The notes under the pieces: generated by a model | Databases searched by the model: none | What the model saw: the letters and a program-made list of their open reading frames with translations, nothing else | Told to the model about the DNA's origin: nothing | Made by a program: the position numbers and the translations under genes | Source of the DNA: Treponema sp. | Lineage (GTDB): Bacteria > Spirochaetota > Spirochaetia > Treponematales > Breznakiellaceae | Length of the DNA: 64,000 nucleotides | Reading direction: 5' to 3' | Assembly: GCA_009787835.1 (NCBI GenBank) | Contig: WQSN01000006.1 | Span: 23,538-87,537 of the forward strand | In this document: positions 23,578 to 33,170 of the stretch, one piece after another | Layout of the letters: every line of letters starts with the position of its first letter | Position numbering within the stretch: position 1 is the first letter of the stretch

Positions 23578-25683
23578 TTAATCGAAATTGAATTCTTTAC
23601 TGTCAATATTAATTTTATCGCGCACATCATTGGATACAAGTGCGCGTTTTCTATATTGAGTTGTTTTTGATACAAGGATTTTCGCGCGGACAGCGGGGCG
23701 GCCGTTAACGGTAAAACCTGTTTCAGGCGACCAGGAAAAAGTACATTCGCCCGTATCCATTCCGAAACACCAATGGGAAGCTTTTTCATTGCGTAAAAGT
23801 CCCCTGATCATCGCGTAGGCTTTATTCACGGGATCATCGGCGCTGTTGTTCAGCGGAGAGCCGAAACAGGCGAAAATTGTGTCTTTCTCATACCCTGTGA
23901 CAACAGCGTCGGCGTTAAAAATAAATTCTTTCGCCGCGGAGAAAAATATTTTCTGCGCGCTGCCTGCCTCGTCCGGATTTTCCTGATCTTCCTCCGTCAG
24001 CAGTTTAATGTCTTTAATCGCGACTACTGCGGCTTTCTTTACGACAACTTCAGACGGCTGCGGTTTTCCTGAACATATTAAATTCTGCAGTACATCGCCT
24101 GAAACAACCGCGCCGTAAGCGGAACGGAAAAGATGCGCCCTGCGTACAAGGCATATAAGCCTGCATAAAAAAATAACTAGGGTTCCCGCGGCCGACGCTC
24201 CAAGAACAATTACAGGATCAATCCAGTATCCATTAATTATAAAGCTCCAGCCGAAAGCAGCAGCGGCAAGCGCGCCGCAGTTAAGCCCGGAGATCAGCAG
24301 GAGAGCGGGCCTGAGCCTGAATATAATCAGTAAAATGACAAACGCCGCGGCGGCGGACCAGAATAGCGCATAACGGTCATTCGCGTGTTTTATATGGCTG
24401 CCTGTAATCAAAGCGTTTGCGAGAAGAGCCGAATATTCGGTGCTGCCCCTCGTGCCAATTATGCAGAATGATGATGAAAGTTCGTCCGCAAGTCTTGAGT
24501 GCAGGCGCACCAGTTCGCTGTGCTGTTCCCGCATCGTGTTAAAAGACGCGATAATTTTATTACGCGTTTCTGTCAGCATCGCAAGCTCTTCTTCGTTCAA
24601 CGCTTCTTCATCCGCTATGACTTCCTCGTAGCCTCTTATCAGAATCATTTCCGCGGGACCGAAAAGATAATCTTCCAGGCTTCTGAAAAATATGGAACGC
24701 GCGTTTTTCCATGCGGCGCGTTTTTCATTATCCGGCGCCCTTAAAAGTTCCTGGCGGAGATCCGCCGCATAATCATCAAGGTAAAGGGGTGAATATTCAG
24801 GCAGTGTCTGTGACAGTGCGCCAAGTTCATTGGCTTCCTTCAGCAGATTGCGCATAACGCGCCACGCTTCTTCGTATTCGCGGAAAATTGTGATGTTTAT
24901 TCTGCGAAAGCCGCCGCCCTGTCCTCCCGTTATGATATTGCCGTTTTTGTCCAGCGGGATTTCAATATCATTTCCGTCGTATCCGCGCAGCAGAAGAACC
25001 AGCCCTTCCTCGGCGTGATTTATTTCAGCGCCTGCGTAACGCTGTTTTATAATGCGGTATACTGGGTGTTCCAATGATGATTCAGGTTCTACCGGCTGAA
25101 CGCGCCTGAGTATTCCGTCGCTGTCAAATAAAGGTTCTGTTCCCGCTTCAAGATAATTTCCGAATACGGAAATGGAACGTATCAGATCTTCATCTCTTTC
25201 GATTAAGGCGGAAAGAAGGCGTTCCTTGCTTTGTTCCGTCAGCCCAACCAGACTGTCAACATAAAACGGCGCGTCCACAGGCGATACCAATCCTGACCGG
25301 ATAGCGTCGAACAGGTTGCGGATATTACCGCCTAACAGATCGTATTCATCTGAGAAACGCATGCGAATTTCGCTTTCACTTCCTGTATTGAGAGAAGAAG
25401 AGCCTGTAACTCTGGCGGTAACAATTAAATATGATGCGTCCAGTTCTGTCATGGCCATTAGTACATTAAAAATATCGCCGCTTTCAACAAATTCATCTGT
25501 ATTAATTATTAAAATTTCCCGCGCTACAGACGGCGTCTGACGCTGGCTCAGGAAAAAATCGTAGATGGGCCCCAATTTAGGTCCGGAAACCAAAAAATTA
25601 ATTAAAAACGCTGTTCCTATGGCGCAAAAAAAACCGCCAAGGAGGAAAATAACCGACTTTTTAAAAGAAATCATTACCGGCAT
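23578..25683 (-). CDS. CHASE2-like sensor membrane protein with nucleotidyl-cyclase-like domain
   Basis: The 701-residue protein has an N-terminal membrane segment, a large extracytoplasmic domain that begins like CHASE2 (YDFFLSQRQTPSVAREILII), a cluster of about three membrane segments around 440-510, and a C-terminal cytoplasmic domain. That domain resembles class III cyclases: VAIKDIKLL near the first metal Asp, GYEKDTIFACFGSP around the second, and a GMDTGECTFSW strand. The match is distant, and the insert after the first motif is unusual. It may be a degenerate, ligand-sensing cyclase. It is monocistronic. Confidence 0.6.
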   Translation of the reverse strand: MPVMISFKKSVIFLLGGFFCAIGTAFLINFLVSGPKLGPIYDFFLSQRQTPSVAREILIINTDEFVESGDIFNVLMAMTELDASYLIVTARVTGSSSLNTGSESEIRMRFSDEYDLLGGNIRNLFDAIRSGLVSPVDAPFYVDSLVGLTEQSKERLLSALIERDEDLIRSISVFGNYLEAGTEPLFDSDGILRRVQPVEPESSLEHPVYRIIKQRYAGAEINHAEEGLVLLLRGYDGNDIEIPLDKNGNIITGGQGGGFRRINITIFREYEEAWRVMRNLLKEANELGALSQTLPEYSPLYLDDYAADLRQELLRAPDNEKRAAWKNARSIFFRSLEDYLFGPAEMILIRGYEEVIADEEALNEEELAMLTETRNKIIASFNTMREQHSELVRLHSRLADELSSSFCIIGTRGSTEYSALLANALITGSHIKHANDRYALFWSAAAAFVILLIIFRLRPALLLISGLNCGALAAAAFGWSFIINGYWIDPVIVLGASAAGTLVIFLCRLICLVRRAHLFRSAYGAVVSGDVLQNLICSGKPQPSEVVVKKAAVVAIKDIKLLTEEDQENPDEAGSAQKIFFSAAKEFIFNADAVVTGYEKDTIFACFGSPLNNSADDPVNKAYAMIRGLLRNEKASHWCFGMDTGECTFSWSPETGFTVNGRPAVRAKILVSKTTQYRKRALVSNDVRDKINIDSKEFNFD

Positions 25684-25837
25684 CTATGATATAAATTTCG
25701 GCATAATTTTCAAAAACGGTAAGAGGTCAGTAGCCAAAGGTACTGGAAGCTTCGCTTTTCCGCGCTGAAATAATTTTTTTTTAGCTTGAGTAAAGCAAAA
25801 CGGCATCTTCGCGCCATATATGGGTGGAGGTTATATT

Positions 25838-26839
25838 ATGAAAAAATTTCGTTTTGCCCTGTTGGGCATGGTTGTCATTCTTTACCTTCTTTATTCCTGT
25901 TCACATGAAGAAAAAGATCACGCGGAACAGGCGGTAACCGGAGAAGAAGTAATGGATGATGAAGCAGCTAATGAAGAGGAAACGCCGGGAGAAGGAACGG
26001 AGGAACATTCCGGCGCAGAAAATGAGATCTCATCGCAGGAAGATGATGAGCTGGAACCGGATGATGAAGAGTATACAGAGCCATCAGATCATTCATCATC
26101 AAATGAGGGTAATCCTGGTGGCGATGGCGCTTCTTCGGATAATAAGCCGGATGAAGACAGGGATCCCTATTCAGCGGAGGAGGATACAATGATTTTGAAT
26201 TTACTGATCAATGAATTGCGCATCACATACTCTAAACCAAAAGTTGAGTATATTGAATTCAAAATTATTTCTTCCGGTAATCTGGGCGGAGTGCGGGTAT
26301 TCGCGGCGAGTAACCATAATAATCCCCTGCTTTATGAATTCGCTCCTGTGGATGTAAAGAAAGGCGATTATATTACGCTCCATCTTCGCACACCGGACGC
26401 GGCGCTGTGTGTTAATGAATACGGTAGTAATTTGGCCGAATCAGGCGGTGAAGACTCTTCCATAAACGCGCGGGATTTCTGGGTTCCGGGAAGCGTAAAA
26501 CTTCTTCGTGATACAGATATAATTTATGCGCTGGCTCAGGATGATAGTGTATTGGACGCGGTATTAATAACGAATAAACCGGATTTAATGTGGTCTGAAA
26601 TATCAAAACAGGATTATTATTCTGAAATTGTTGAATCTTTATTTAACCATGACGCGTGGAAATCCGCGGATGGAAATATGCCCGCTCCCGCGGATGCAGT
26701 TAACAGCTCAAAAACAACTTCGACTCAGACTATATGCCGTGATGAAACAATAAAAGACACCAATACCGCGTCTGACTGGTATATTGCCGCAAGAAGCAGC
26801 TCCACACCGGGGCAGAGAAACAATCCAAAAAGACTTTAA
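25838..26839 (+). CDS. Acidic lipoprotein with lamin-tail-like domain
   Basis: The protein starts at the ATG at 25838 behind GGAGG (the track uses 25820) and has 333 residues. The signal sequence ends in a lipobox LYSC, after which about 85 residues are strongly acidic (Glu/Asp-rich, for example QEDDELEPDDEEYTEP). From residue about 120 it has a beta-rich domain (LINELRITYSKPKVEYIEFK...GNLGGVRVF...STPGQRN) that resembles lamin-tail domains of secreted proteins. The role is unknown; surface display is likely. Confidence 0.72.
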   Translation: MKKFRFALLGMVVILYLLYSCSHEEKDHAEQAVTGEEVMDDEAANEEETPGEGTEEHSGAENEISSQEDDELEPDDEEYTEPSDHSSSNEGNPGGDGASSDNKPDEDRDPYSAEEDTMILNLLINELRITYSKPKVEYIEFKIISSGNLGGVRVFAASNHNNPLLYEFAPVDVKKGDYITLHLRTPDAALCVNEYGSNLAESGGEDSSINARDFWVPGSVKLLRDTDIIYALAQDDSVLDAVLITNKPDLMWSEISKQDYYSEIVESLFNHDAWKSADGNMPAPADAVNSSKTTSTQTICRDETIKDTNTASDWYIAARSSSTPGQRNNPKRL

Positions 26840-26846
26840 TTTTTTG

Positions 26847-26957
26847 TGCGAACCGGAATTATTCATTTTGTATTTATTTTTTTTTATATTTATATCAAGG
26901 AGTCTGGTTAAATAAACTCAGCTCTGCCGCGCGGATACTCAATTTTTCCGGTTCGCA
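26847..26957. repeat. 12-bp perfect inverted repeat with 87-base loop
   Basis: TGCGAACCGGAA (26847-26858) and TTCCGGTTCGCA (26946-26957) are exact reverse complements in the gap between the acidic lipoprotein gene and murG. The loop is AT-rich and includes an AAGGAG that is not followed by a usable start codon. No coding region is supported here. Confidence 0.65.
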
Positions 26958-26989
26958 GCGGCTCACTGGAATTTTTCCCATTTATTCAC

Positions 26990-26995
26990 TAAAAT
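26990..26995 (+). promoter_or_regulatory. -10 box of murG, predicted leaderless
   Basis: TAAAAT is followed by six bases and the ATG at 27002. No ribosome site is visible and the -35 region is weak. Confidence 0.45.
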
Positions 26996-27001
26996 ATCAA
27001 C

Positions 27002-28132
27002 ATGGTTAACATCGCTTTTACCGGGGGAGGGACAGGAGGGCATATTTTCCCCGGTTTGGCAGTAGCGGCGGAATTAAAAAAAATGTTAACAGATCAGGAT
27101 TTCAGGCTTTTCTGGATAGGTTCCGCGTCAGGTATGGATCGCGGAATTGTAGAAGATGCGGGCATAGAGTTTTTCGGCATTCCATCGGGTAAATTAAGAC
27201 GTTACTTTTCATTAAGAACCATTATGGATTTTTTCAGGGTCATCGCGGGATTTTTCGCGGCGCGTAAAATCCTTAAAAAGCAAAAGGCATTTCTGCTTTT
27301 TTCCAAAGGCGGGTTTGTCAGCGTGCCTCCGTGCGCTGCCGCATCTTCGCTTAAAATTCCTGTTTTTACCCATGAATCAGATTTTAGTCCCGGGCTTGCG
27401 ACAAGGCTCAACGCGCGTTCCGCGCTGCGCTCGGGCGGCAGAATATTTACAGCATATAATGAAACGGGCGGCTTTTTTCCTGAGGCTGTCCGTGATCACA
27501 TAACGGTATGCGGCAATCCTGTGCGCGCTGTTTTCCGTTCCGCTGACGCCGTGAAGGGCAGAGCTTTTCTGGGATTGGATAATGCGCATAACAGTGAAGG
27601 AGAGCGTATTCTGCTGGTTCTTGGCGGCAGTCAGGGAGCGCGTGAAATAAACGAACTCATTCGCGCCGCTTTACCGGAATTGATAAAACATTATATTGTA
27701 GCGCATCAAACCGGTCCCAATCTGTCATGGGATTTGCCTGCTTCTGAACGGTACAAACCTTTTCCGTTTTTCAGGGAGGAGATGCCCCATGTTATGGCAG
27801 CGGCGGAACTGATACTCGGCAGAAGTGGCGCGGGCATTTGGGAATGGGCTGTCGCAGGCAAACCAATGATTCTTGTGCCATTGTGCGGTTCCGGTACAAG
27901 AGGCGATCAGATTGAAAACGCAAGATTTTTTTATCAGGCGGGAGCTGCAATTGTTTTGCATCAAAGCGTACAGGCTGGCGAAGAAGCAAGTCCTCAAGCG
28001 CTGATACGGGCTGTAAATTCACTTGCGGTAGATTCAGAAAAACGGACAAAAATGGCATGTTCTTCATCAAAGATTGGGGAACGCGACGGCGCGAAGCTGA
28101 TAGCCTGTGTCCTGACCGAAGCAATTAAATAA
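27002..28132 (+). CDS. murG: UDP-GlcNAc:undecaprenyl-PP-MurNAc-pentapeptide GlcNAc transferase
   Basis: MurG makes lipid II on the inner face of the cytoplasmic membrane. The 376-residue protein opens with FTGGGTGGHIFPGLAVA, the family G-loop, followed by SKGGFVSVPPC and THESDFSPGLATRLNA; the C-terminal domain carries LVLGGSQGAREIN and GRSGAGIWEWAVAGKPMILVPL for nucleotide-sugar binding. It is the first of a five-gene run with cvpA, holB and a two-component pair. The leaderless start is unusual for so essential a gene. Confidence 0.95.
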   Translation: MVNIAFTGGGTGGHIFPGLAVAAELKKMLTDQDFRLFWIGSASGMDRGIVEDAGIEFFGIPSGKLRRYFSLRTIMDFFRVIAGFFAARKILKKQKAFLLFSKGGFVSVPPCAAASSLKIPVFTHESDFSPGLATRLNARSALRSGGRIFTAYNETGGFFPEAVRDHITVCGNPVRAVFRSADAVKGRAFLGLDNAHNSEGERILLVLGGSQGAREINELIRAALPELIKHYIVAHQTGPNLSWDLPASERYKPFPFFREEMPHVMAAAELILGRSGAGIWEWAVAGKPMILVPLCGSGTRGDQIENARFFYQAGAAIVLHQSVQAGEEASPQALIRAVNSLAVDSEKRTKMACSSSKIGERDGAKLIACVLTEAIK

Positions 28133-28151
28133 TTATATCAAGAGGAGAAAA

Positions 28152-28628
28152 ATGAATTTTGCGGTTATTGATTTTATTTTAATAGCATTGATAGGACTCT
28201 TTATTATCCGCTGTTATCTGAAAGGTTTTATCAGCGAGATTTTATCAATGGCGGCGATTGTGCTTGGCATTCTGTCGTCATTGTTCTTTTACAAAAACGG
28301 AGCGGATTTTTTAAGGGAAAGGTTCTGGCCGGAATTAAAAGCAATACCGGAAATTTTAAGCTTTGTCGCTTTATTTATTATAGTATTTGCAGTAGTAAAA
28401 CTTCTTGAAATCATGCTTAAAGGAATTATTACCGGGATTAAACTTGGCGGCGCGGACCGTTTCCTTGGAATAATTTTCGGACTGGCGGAAGGGATAGCGG
28501 TTGTCAGTCTGATTCTGTTCATCCTCAGGATTCAGCCGCTTTTTGATCCATCTCCGATATTAACGGACAGTTTCTTCGCGGATTTGCTTTTACCCCTGAT
28601 TACCGGAACGGAGGCTTCCGGTGTTTGA
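28152..28628 (+). CDS. CvpA family membrane protein
   Basis: The 158-residue protein has four membrane segments and the CvpA pattern FAVIDFILIALIGLFIIRCYLKGFI at the N-terminus and LGGADRFLGIIFGLAEGI in the third loop. CvpA proteins affect colicin production and envelope stress in enterobacteria; the mechanism is unclear. AAGAGGAG lies just before the ATG. The gene overlaps holB by 8 bases. Confidence 0.85.
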   Translation: MNFAVIDFILIALIGLFIIRCYLKGFISEILSMAAIVLGILSSLFFYKNGADFLRERFWPELKAIPEILSFVALFIIVFAVVKLLEIMLKGIITGIKLGGADRFLGIIFGLAEGIAVVSLILFILRIQPLFDPSPILTDSFFADLLLPLITGTEASGV

Positions 28629-29973
28629 AAACATCATTGAACAGGCCGCTGCCCTTCAGTTGCAGGAAGATATTCTTTCCCGCCGGCTTGCTCCGTCAAT
28701 GCTGTTCTTCGGCCCATCAGAATCGGGAAAAAGCAGCGCGGCACTGGAACTCGCGCGCATTCTTTCCTGCGAAGAAGACGCTTCCTGGAAATGTTACTGC
28801 CCTTCCTGTGAAAGCCACCGTTATCTGCAACACAGCGATTTATTAATTCTGGGTTCCCGTCCTTTTTCTGCGGAAATTTCCGCCTGCTGTTCCGCGTTTT
28901 TGCGCAGCCCGGCAAGCTCAGGCGCAAAAATACTTTTTATCCGCTCTTTGCGCAAACTCCAGATTCGCTTCTCCGCTGTTCTGCTGGAGGATGATCCAAA
29001 ACTTGGAAAAGTCTCTCCTTTGCTGCAGGCGCTTGAGGAAGGATTAAACGGGTTCTGGACAGCCGGCGCAGACATAACCGGAAATGCGCTGGAAAAATTA
29101 TGCGGCTCATTGGTTAAAGACGCGCTTTCCCTGGCAGATGCGGGGTTAAGCGGCAATATTCCCATTGGACACATAAGGCGCGCCGCTTACTGGTGCAGGC
29201 TTGCGCCTAACGGCAGGCGCAAAACCCTGTTAATAGAGAACGCGGAAAACATGAGGGACGACGCGTGCAATTCGCTTTTAAAATTGCTTGAAGAGCCGCC
29301 CGATACTGTTACCATTGTTCTAACATCGCAGAGGCGCGAAGCTGTTATTCCTACAATTTTATCGCGCCTGCGGCCTTATCGTTTCCTGAAAAGAAGCGCG
29401 GAAAGCGAGAAAGAAGTTCTGCGCAGGGTGTTCCAGGAAACATCAGGCGCGAATTACCCAAAAACGGAAGGCTCGTTAATCAGCGCTTACCTTGACTCCT
29501 TTATGACAGGCAGCGCGGAAAAACTGTATCCCCTTGCCGCATGGTTTATCGTTTCCATCGCGCGTATAACCGCGGCGGAGCTTAAAAAAAACGGATCTGA
29601 CATTCCATGGATTATAAACTCTCTCGGAGAACGTTATGCGCAAGCCGCGCCTCCGCAGCTTATGGAATTAAAATCCATAAAGATTCAGGTTGTTGTTAAA
29701 ACGGTTATTGCGGAAAGCGGTAATTTTGAAGACGGATCATTTCCGCGGTTCCTGAATATCTGTCTGGGATTAATCGCGGATGCCGCGCGTAAATCAGGAG
29801 ACCCGGGGTTTATTGCGTATAACGATATATTGAAAAGGCACATAAGCGAAGCCGAAACCGCGACAGGCGTTTTAAATCAGGGCATAACACTTGCATTGGA
29901 AGCGCTTGTATATAAAATAAAAACCGCTATTCCAAAAATAACCGCGGCAGGCGCTTTTTACGCCAGGGGATGA
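28621..29973 (+). CDS. holB: DNA polymerase III subunit delta prime-like
   Basis: The protein is an AAA+ clamp-loader subunit. The 450 residues include a P-loop GPSESGKSS (residues about 31-39), a Cys cluster CYCPSCESH like the zinc site of clamp-loader proteins, a LLIENAENMRDDACNSLLKLLEEPPD segment for the Walker B and SRC-like ILSRLRPYRF. An insert between residues about 80 and 190 makes it longer than average. The GTG start at 28621 overlaps the end of the cvpA-type gene. DnaX-type function cannot be fully excluded, but the gene is short for a tau subunit. Confidence 0.84.
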   Translation: MFENIIEQAAALQLQEDILSRRLAPSMLFFGPSESGKSSAALELARILSCEEDASWKCYCPSCESHRYLQHSDLLILGSRPFSAEISACCSAFLRSPASSGAKILFIRSLRKLQIRFSAVLLEDDPKLGKVSPLLQALEEGLNGFWTAGADITGNALEKLCGSLVKDALSLADAGLSGNIPIGHIRRAAYWCRLAPNGRRKTLLIENAENMRDDACNSLLKLLEEPPDTVTIVLTSQRREAVIPTILSRLRPYRFLKRSAESEKEVLRRVFQETSGANYPKTEGSLISAYLDSFMTGSAEKLYPLAAWFIVSIARITAAELKKNGSDIPWIINSLGERYAQAAPPQLMELKSIKIQVVVKTVIAESGNFEDGSFPRFLNICLGLIADAARKSGDPGFIAYNDILKRHISEAETATGVLNQGITLALEALVYKIKTAIPKITAAGAFYARG

Positions 29974-29974
29974 T

Positions 29975-31141
29975 ATGGTTGATTTCTACCGGCGGGCGCT
30001 GAAAAAACTTGATAAGCTTGACACTGAACAGCGCCGCGAACTTTTGGTTTCCGCCGTTACCGAAATCAGCCTTTTTGAGAATGTGCTGGATTCCATAGAC
30101 AAGGGCATTATTGTCTGCGATGTTGAATATAATCTTATAATGGCCAATAAATGCGCCCAGAGGCTTATACCCATGAACTGTACGGAGGGCATTAAATTAA
30201 ACGCCGCAATCAGGGATGAACTGCTTGTAGAGACTTTCAGAGACATACTGCTGAACAGGGAAAGGGTAACAGACAGGGAAGTGGATGTCGAATATCAAGG
30301 GCGCAGCAGGCTGCTTTCCGTTAATGTGGTTCCGCTAGTTCATGATCGTCACATAACGGGTACCCTCATTTACATGGAAGATATTACAGAAAAGCGCAGG
30401 GTGGAGTCCCGCCTGCGAAGAGCCGAAAACCTCGCGAGTCTGACCACTCTAGCCGCAGGCGTTGCGCATGAAATTAAAAATCCCCTTGGTTCCATTTCCA
30501 TTCATCTTCAGCTTTTGCAGAAGACTCTGGCTAAGAAAAATAAATCATCAGATAAAGCGATGGACAAGTATTTTGACGTGCTGAAGGAAGAGGTATACAG
30601 GCTTAACCGCATTGTTGTGGATTTCCTTTTTGCTGTGCGCCCGATGGCTCTTGAACTGCGCGAGGGCGACATTAATGCGCTTGTGACAAAGATAGTGGAA
30701 TTTGTGCGTCTGGAAATGGAACAGTCGCATATTCTGTGCCTCCTTGAACTTGATGAAAACCTGCCGAAGGTTTTAATGGATGAACGTTATATGAAACAGG
30801 CCATTCTGAATCTTGTTACAAACGCGCGCGCCGCGATGCCTGACGGCGGCGTTTTTACAATCGCTACAAACCGCATGGAGAACGAAATACAGATTTTAAT
30901 CTGCGATACCGGAATTGGAATTAGCAGGGAAAACCTTGTAAAGATATTTGATCCGTATTTTACCACAAAGGAAACGGGCACAGGGCTGGGCCTTACCCAG
31001 GTTTATAAAATAATCAGGGAACATCAGGGTGAAATATCAGTTGACGCCGCTCCGGGAGAAGGCACTGAATTTGAAATTATTCTGCCCGTGCCGCGCAGGG
31101 AAACGCGCATGATTGCGTTTAACGAAGGAGACCTAAAATGA
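29975..31141 (+). CDS. Sensor histidine kinase, NtrB/AtoS type, cytoplasmic
   Basis: The 388-residue kinase has no membrane segment. A PAS domain spans about residues 35-140, the phospho-acceptor His lies in AAGVAHEIKNPLGSIS (near residue 167), and the ATPase domain has NLVTNARAAMPDGG, CDTGIGI and GTGLGLTQVYKII. Its gene follows holB by one base and overlaps the next by four bases, so it pairs with the NtrC-type regulator. The signal is unknown. Its position behind murG and holB suggests constitutive expression. Confidence 0.9.
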   Translation: MVDFYRRALKKLDKLDTEQRRELLVSAVTEISLFENVLDSIDKGIIVCDVEYNLIMANKCAQRLIPMNCTEGIKLNAAIRDELLVETFRDILLNRERVTDREVDVEYQGRSRLLSVNVVPLVHDRHITGTLIYMEDITEKRRVESRLRRAENLASLTTLAAGVAHEIKNPLGSISIHLQLLQKTLAKKNKSSDKAMDKYFDVLKEEVYRLNRIVVDFLFAVRPMALELREGDINALVTKIVEFVRLEMEQSHILCLLELDENLPKVLMDERYMKQAILNLVTNARAAMPDGGVFTIATNRMENEIQILICDTGIGISRENLVKIFDPYFTTKETGTGLGLTQVYKIIREHQGEISVDAAPGEGTEFEIILPVPRRETRMIAFNEGDLK

Positions 31142-32499
31142 ATTTCCGCCTTCTTATAATTGATGATGAGAAAAATATCCGCGAAGGTCTGGCAGAATCG
31201 CTTAACATGGACGGTTACGATGTGGTATGCGCGGCGGACGGCGATGAGGGATGGGAACGTTTCTGCAGCGGTGATATTGATCTTGTAATTTCCGACTTGA
31301 AAATGCCGGGACTGGGCGGAGACGAGCTGATGCGCAGGATACTCGCTCAGGCGCCGGGGTTCCCTGTGATCATTCTTACCGGTCACGGTTCTGTGGAAAG
31401 CGCTGTAGCTGCGATGAGGGACGGCGCATGGGATTTCCTTACAAAACCTGTTGAGCTTGATCATCTTTCGCTCATTGTTAAGCGCGCTCTTGAAAACCGC
31501 GAACTTGTTTTTCAGCACCGCAGAATGGTAGAAGAGCTTGAAAGACAGAAACAGTTTAAATCAATTATAGGCAATTCGCGCGGCATCCGTGAAAATTTTG
31601 ACATCATGAACAGGGCTGCGCCTTCAAAAGCTTCAATACTGATTACAGGCGAATCGGGGGTGGGCAAGGAACTGGTCGCGAACGCGATACATGAACTTTC
31701 TCCGCGAAAAGACAAGCCGCTTGTTAAGGTACACTGCGCCGCTTTATCCTCTACGCTTCTTGAAAGCGAACTTTTCGGCCATGAAAAGGGAGCGTTTACC
31801 GGCGCAATATCGCGCAGAAGGGGACGCTTTGAACTTGCTTCGGGCGGAACGCTTTTTTTGGACGAAATTGGAGAAATTGATCAAAACATACAAATAAAAC
31901 TGCTCAGGGTGCTTCAGGAAAAAAACTTTGAAAGGGTTGGAGGAGAACAGACTGTTGAAACCGATGTGCGCATCTTAACAGCTACCAACAGGGATTTAAA
32001 AGCTGAAATTGAAAAGGGCAATTTCCGCGAAGACCTGTACTTCCGTCTGAATGTGGTTAACATACATGTTCCTCCGTTACGCGAAAGAAAAGACGATATT
32101 CCTGTTTTGGCCGCCGCTTTTATGAAGGAGTTTGCCCATGAAAACGGAAAAACAATCGAAGGCATACACGAAAAAGCGCGATCTCTTTTTTACGCCTACG
32201 ACTGGCCGGGTAATATCCGCGAACTGCGCAACTGCATGGAAAGCGCAGTTGTCATGTGCCGCTCCAGCATAATTACTGTTGACGATCTGCCTCCCGCCCT
32301 TCGCAACAAAGACGGTGAAGAATGGATTTCAATCAGGCTTGGATCGAGCATGAATGAATGTGAGAAAATAATTATCCGCGACACTCTTTCGCATAACAGG
32401 GGAAACAAGAGCAAAACCGCTGAAACGCTTGAAATAGGACGCAAGACGCTGATACGAAAACTTTCAGAATATGAACTAGACATACAGGAAGAACAATAG
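31138..32499 (+). CDS. Sigma-54-dependent response regulator, NtrC type
   Basis: The 453-residue regulator has a receiver domain (acceptor Asp in DLVISDLKMPGLGG), a sigma-54 AAA+ domain with GESGVGKELVANAIH, the sigma-54 contact loop GAFTGA in KGAFTGAISRRRG, and DEIGEIDQ, then a Fis-type helix-turn-helix at the C-terminus (NRGNKSKTAETLEIGRKTLI). It should activate RpoN promoters after phosphorylation by the upstream kinase. No -24/-12 promoter was noticed in this window, but I did not scan all positions systematically. Confidence 0.94.
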   Translation: MNFRLLIIDDEKNIREGLAESLNMDGYDVVCAADGDEGWERFCSGDIDLVISDLKMPGLGGDELMRRILAQAPGFPVIILTGHGSVESAVAAMRDGAWDFLTKPVELDHLSLIVKRALENRELVFQHRRMVEELERQKQFKSIIGNSRGIRENFDIMNRAAPSKASILITGESGVGKELVANAIHELSPRKDKPLVKVHCAALSSTLLESELFGHEKGAFTGAISRRRGRFELASGGTLFLDEIGEIDQNIQIKLLRVLQEKNFERVGGEQTVETDVRILTATNRDLKAEIEKGNFREDLYFRLNVVNIHVPPLRERKDDIPVLAAAFMKEFAHENGKTIEGIHEKARSLFYAYDWPGNIRELRNCMESAVVMCRSSIITVDDLPPALRNKDGEEWISIRLGSSMNECEKIIIRDTLSHNRGNKSKTAETLEIGRKTLIRKLSEYELDIQEEQ

Positions 32500-32563
32500 A
32501 GGTGATTCCCGTTAAGGACACCGGAAACCATTTAGACCTCTTAAAATCCCAGAAATTATTTAT

Positions 32564-33079
32564 TTAGGGCCAAAGACTGCCTGCGGTCCGTTCATCTGTT
32601 CTCTGCCAGTACTGGCTGCGTCCGATGCCAAGACCGATCTCACCGCGCATTTCCAGAGTGTCGGCCTGGAAGTTTCTGCTGCCTGCTCTGGTTCCTGCCT
32701 GGTGGAAAATTATTCTGCAATTGTAGTCATTGCCGTCTTCGGGATTTATAATCCTGCCGCCTGTCCATTCGCCGTTCCTGTTGTTTTTAGTAAGCCCGAA
32801 AATCCAGGGAGTTCCGGCGACCGGCATTGTGTTTACTTTGCCGGAAACAGGGAAACCTCGGTAACTTTCCCTGCATTTATCGGCTATAACACCGCGGGGT
32901 TCTGTCGCTACGGACATAATCTTTCCATAAAGCTGGCTGTTTTCCAGGTAAATATGCCAGCCAGCTGTGACTTTTCCCGTTTTTTCATCAACGCTCAGCC
33001 AGAATCCTTCTACAGGTTCTGCGGAAAAACATAAACCGCAAACGGAAACGGCAAGAAATAAAGCAATGATTATTTTCAT
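32564..33079 (-). CDS. DUF2147 family secreted protein
   Basis: The 171-residue protein has a signal peptide (cleavage near CFSAEP) and the DUF2147 features EGFWLSVDEKTGKVTAGWHIY, LYGKIMSV and WTGGRIINPEDGNDYNC. These proteins are small lipocalin-like periplasmic proteins of unknown function. GGAG precedes the ATG. It stands alone between the sigma-54 regulator and galM and is convergent with the former. Confidence 0.85.
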   Translation of the reverse strand: MKIIIALFLAVSVCGLCFSAEPVEGFWLSVDEKTGKVTAGWHIYLENSQLYGKIMSVATEPRGVIADKCRESYRGFPVSGKVNTMPVAGTPWIFGLTKNNRNGEWTGGRIINPEDGNDYNCRIIFHQAGTRAGSRNFQADTLEMRGEIGLGIGRSQYWQRTDERTAGSLWP

Positions 33080-33158
33080 AAAATTTCTCCAGTTTGATTT
33101 TTTCAGTAAGACTGTTCTTTACAAGTATGGTACTCTGTACCTACTTTATTGACAAGTG

Positions 33159-33164
33159 TATAAT
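33159..33164 (+). promoter_or_regulatory. -10 box of galM, predicted leaderless
   Basis: A perfect TATAAT is followed by six bases and the ATG at 33171, with no ribosome site. No good -35 box is seen at 16-18 bases; TTGACA at 33149 is only 4 bases from the -10 box and cannot be its partner. Confidence 0.5.
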
Positions 33165-33170
33165 GTTCCC

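Noticed and set aside
31024-31518. 164-residue minus-strand ORF across the kinase/regulator junction
   Set aside because: Antisense to two well-supported genes with overlapping starts.
33149-33164. TTGACA followed by TATAAT before galM as a full promoter
   Set aside because: The two boxes are only 4 bases apart, so they cannot be read by one polymerase; only TATAAT is kept.
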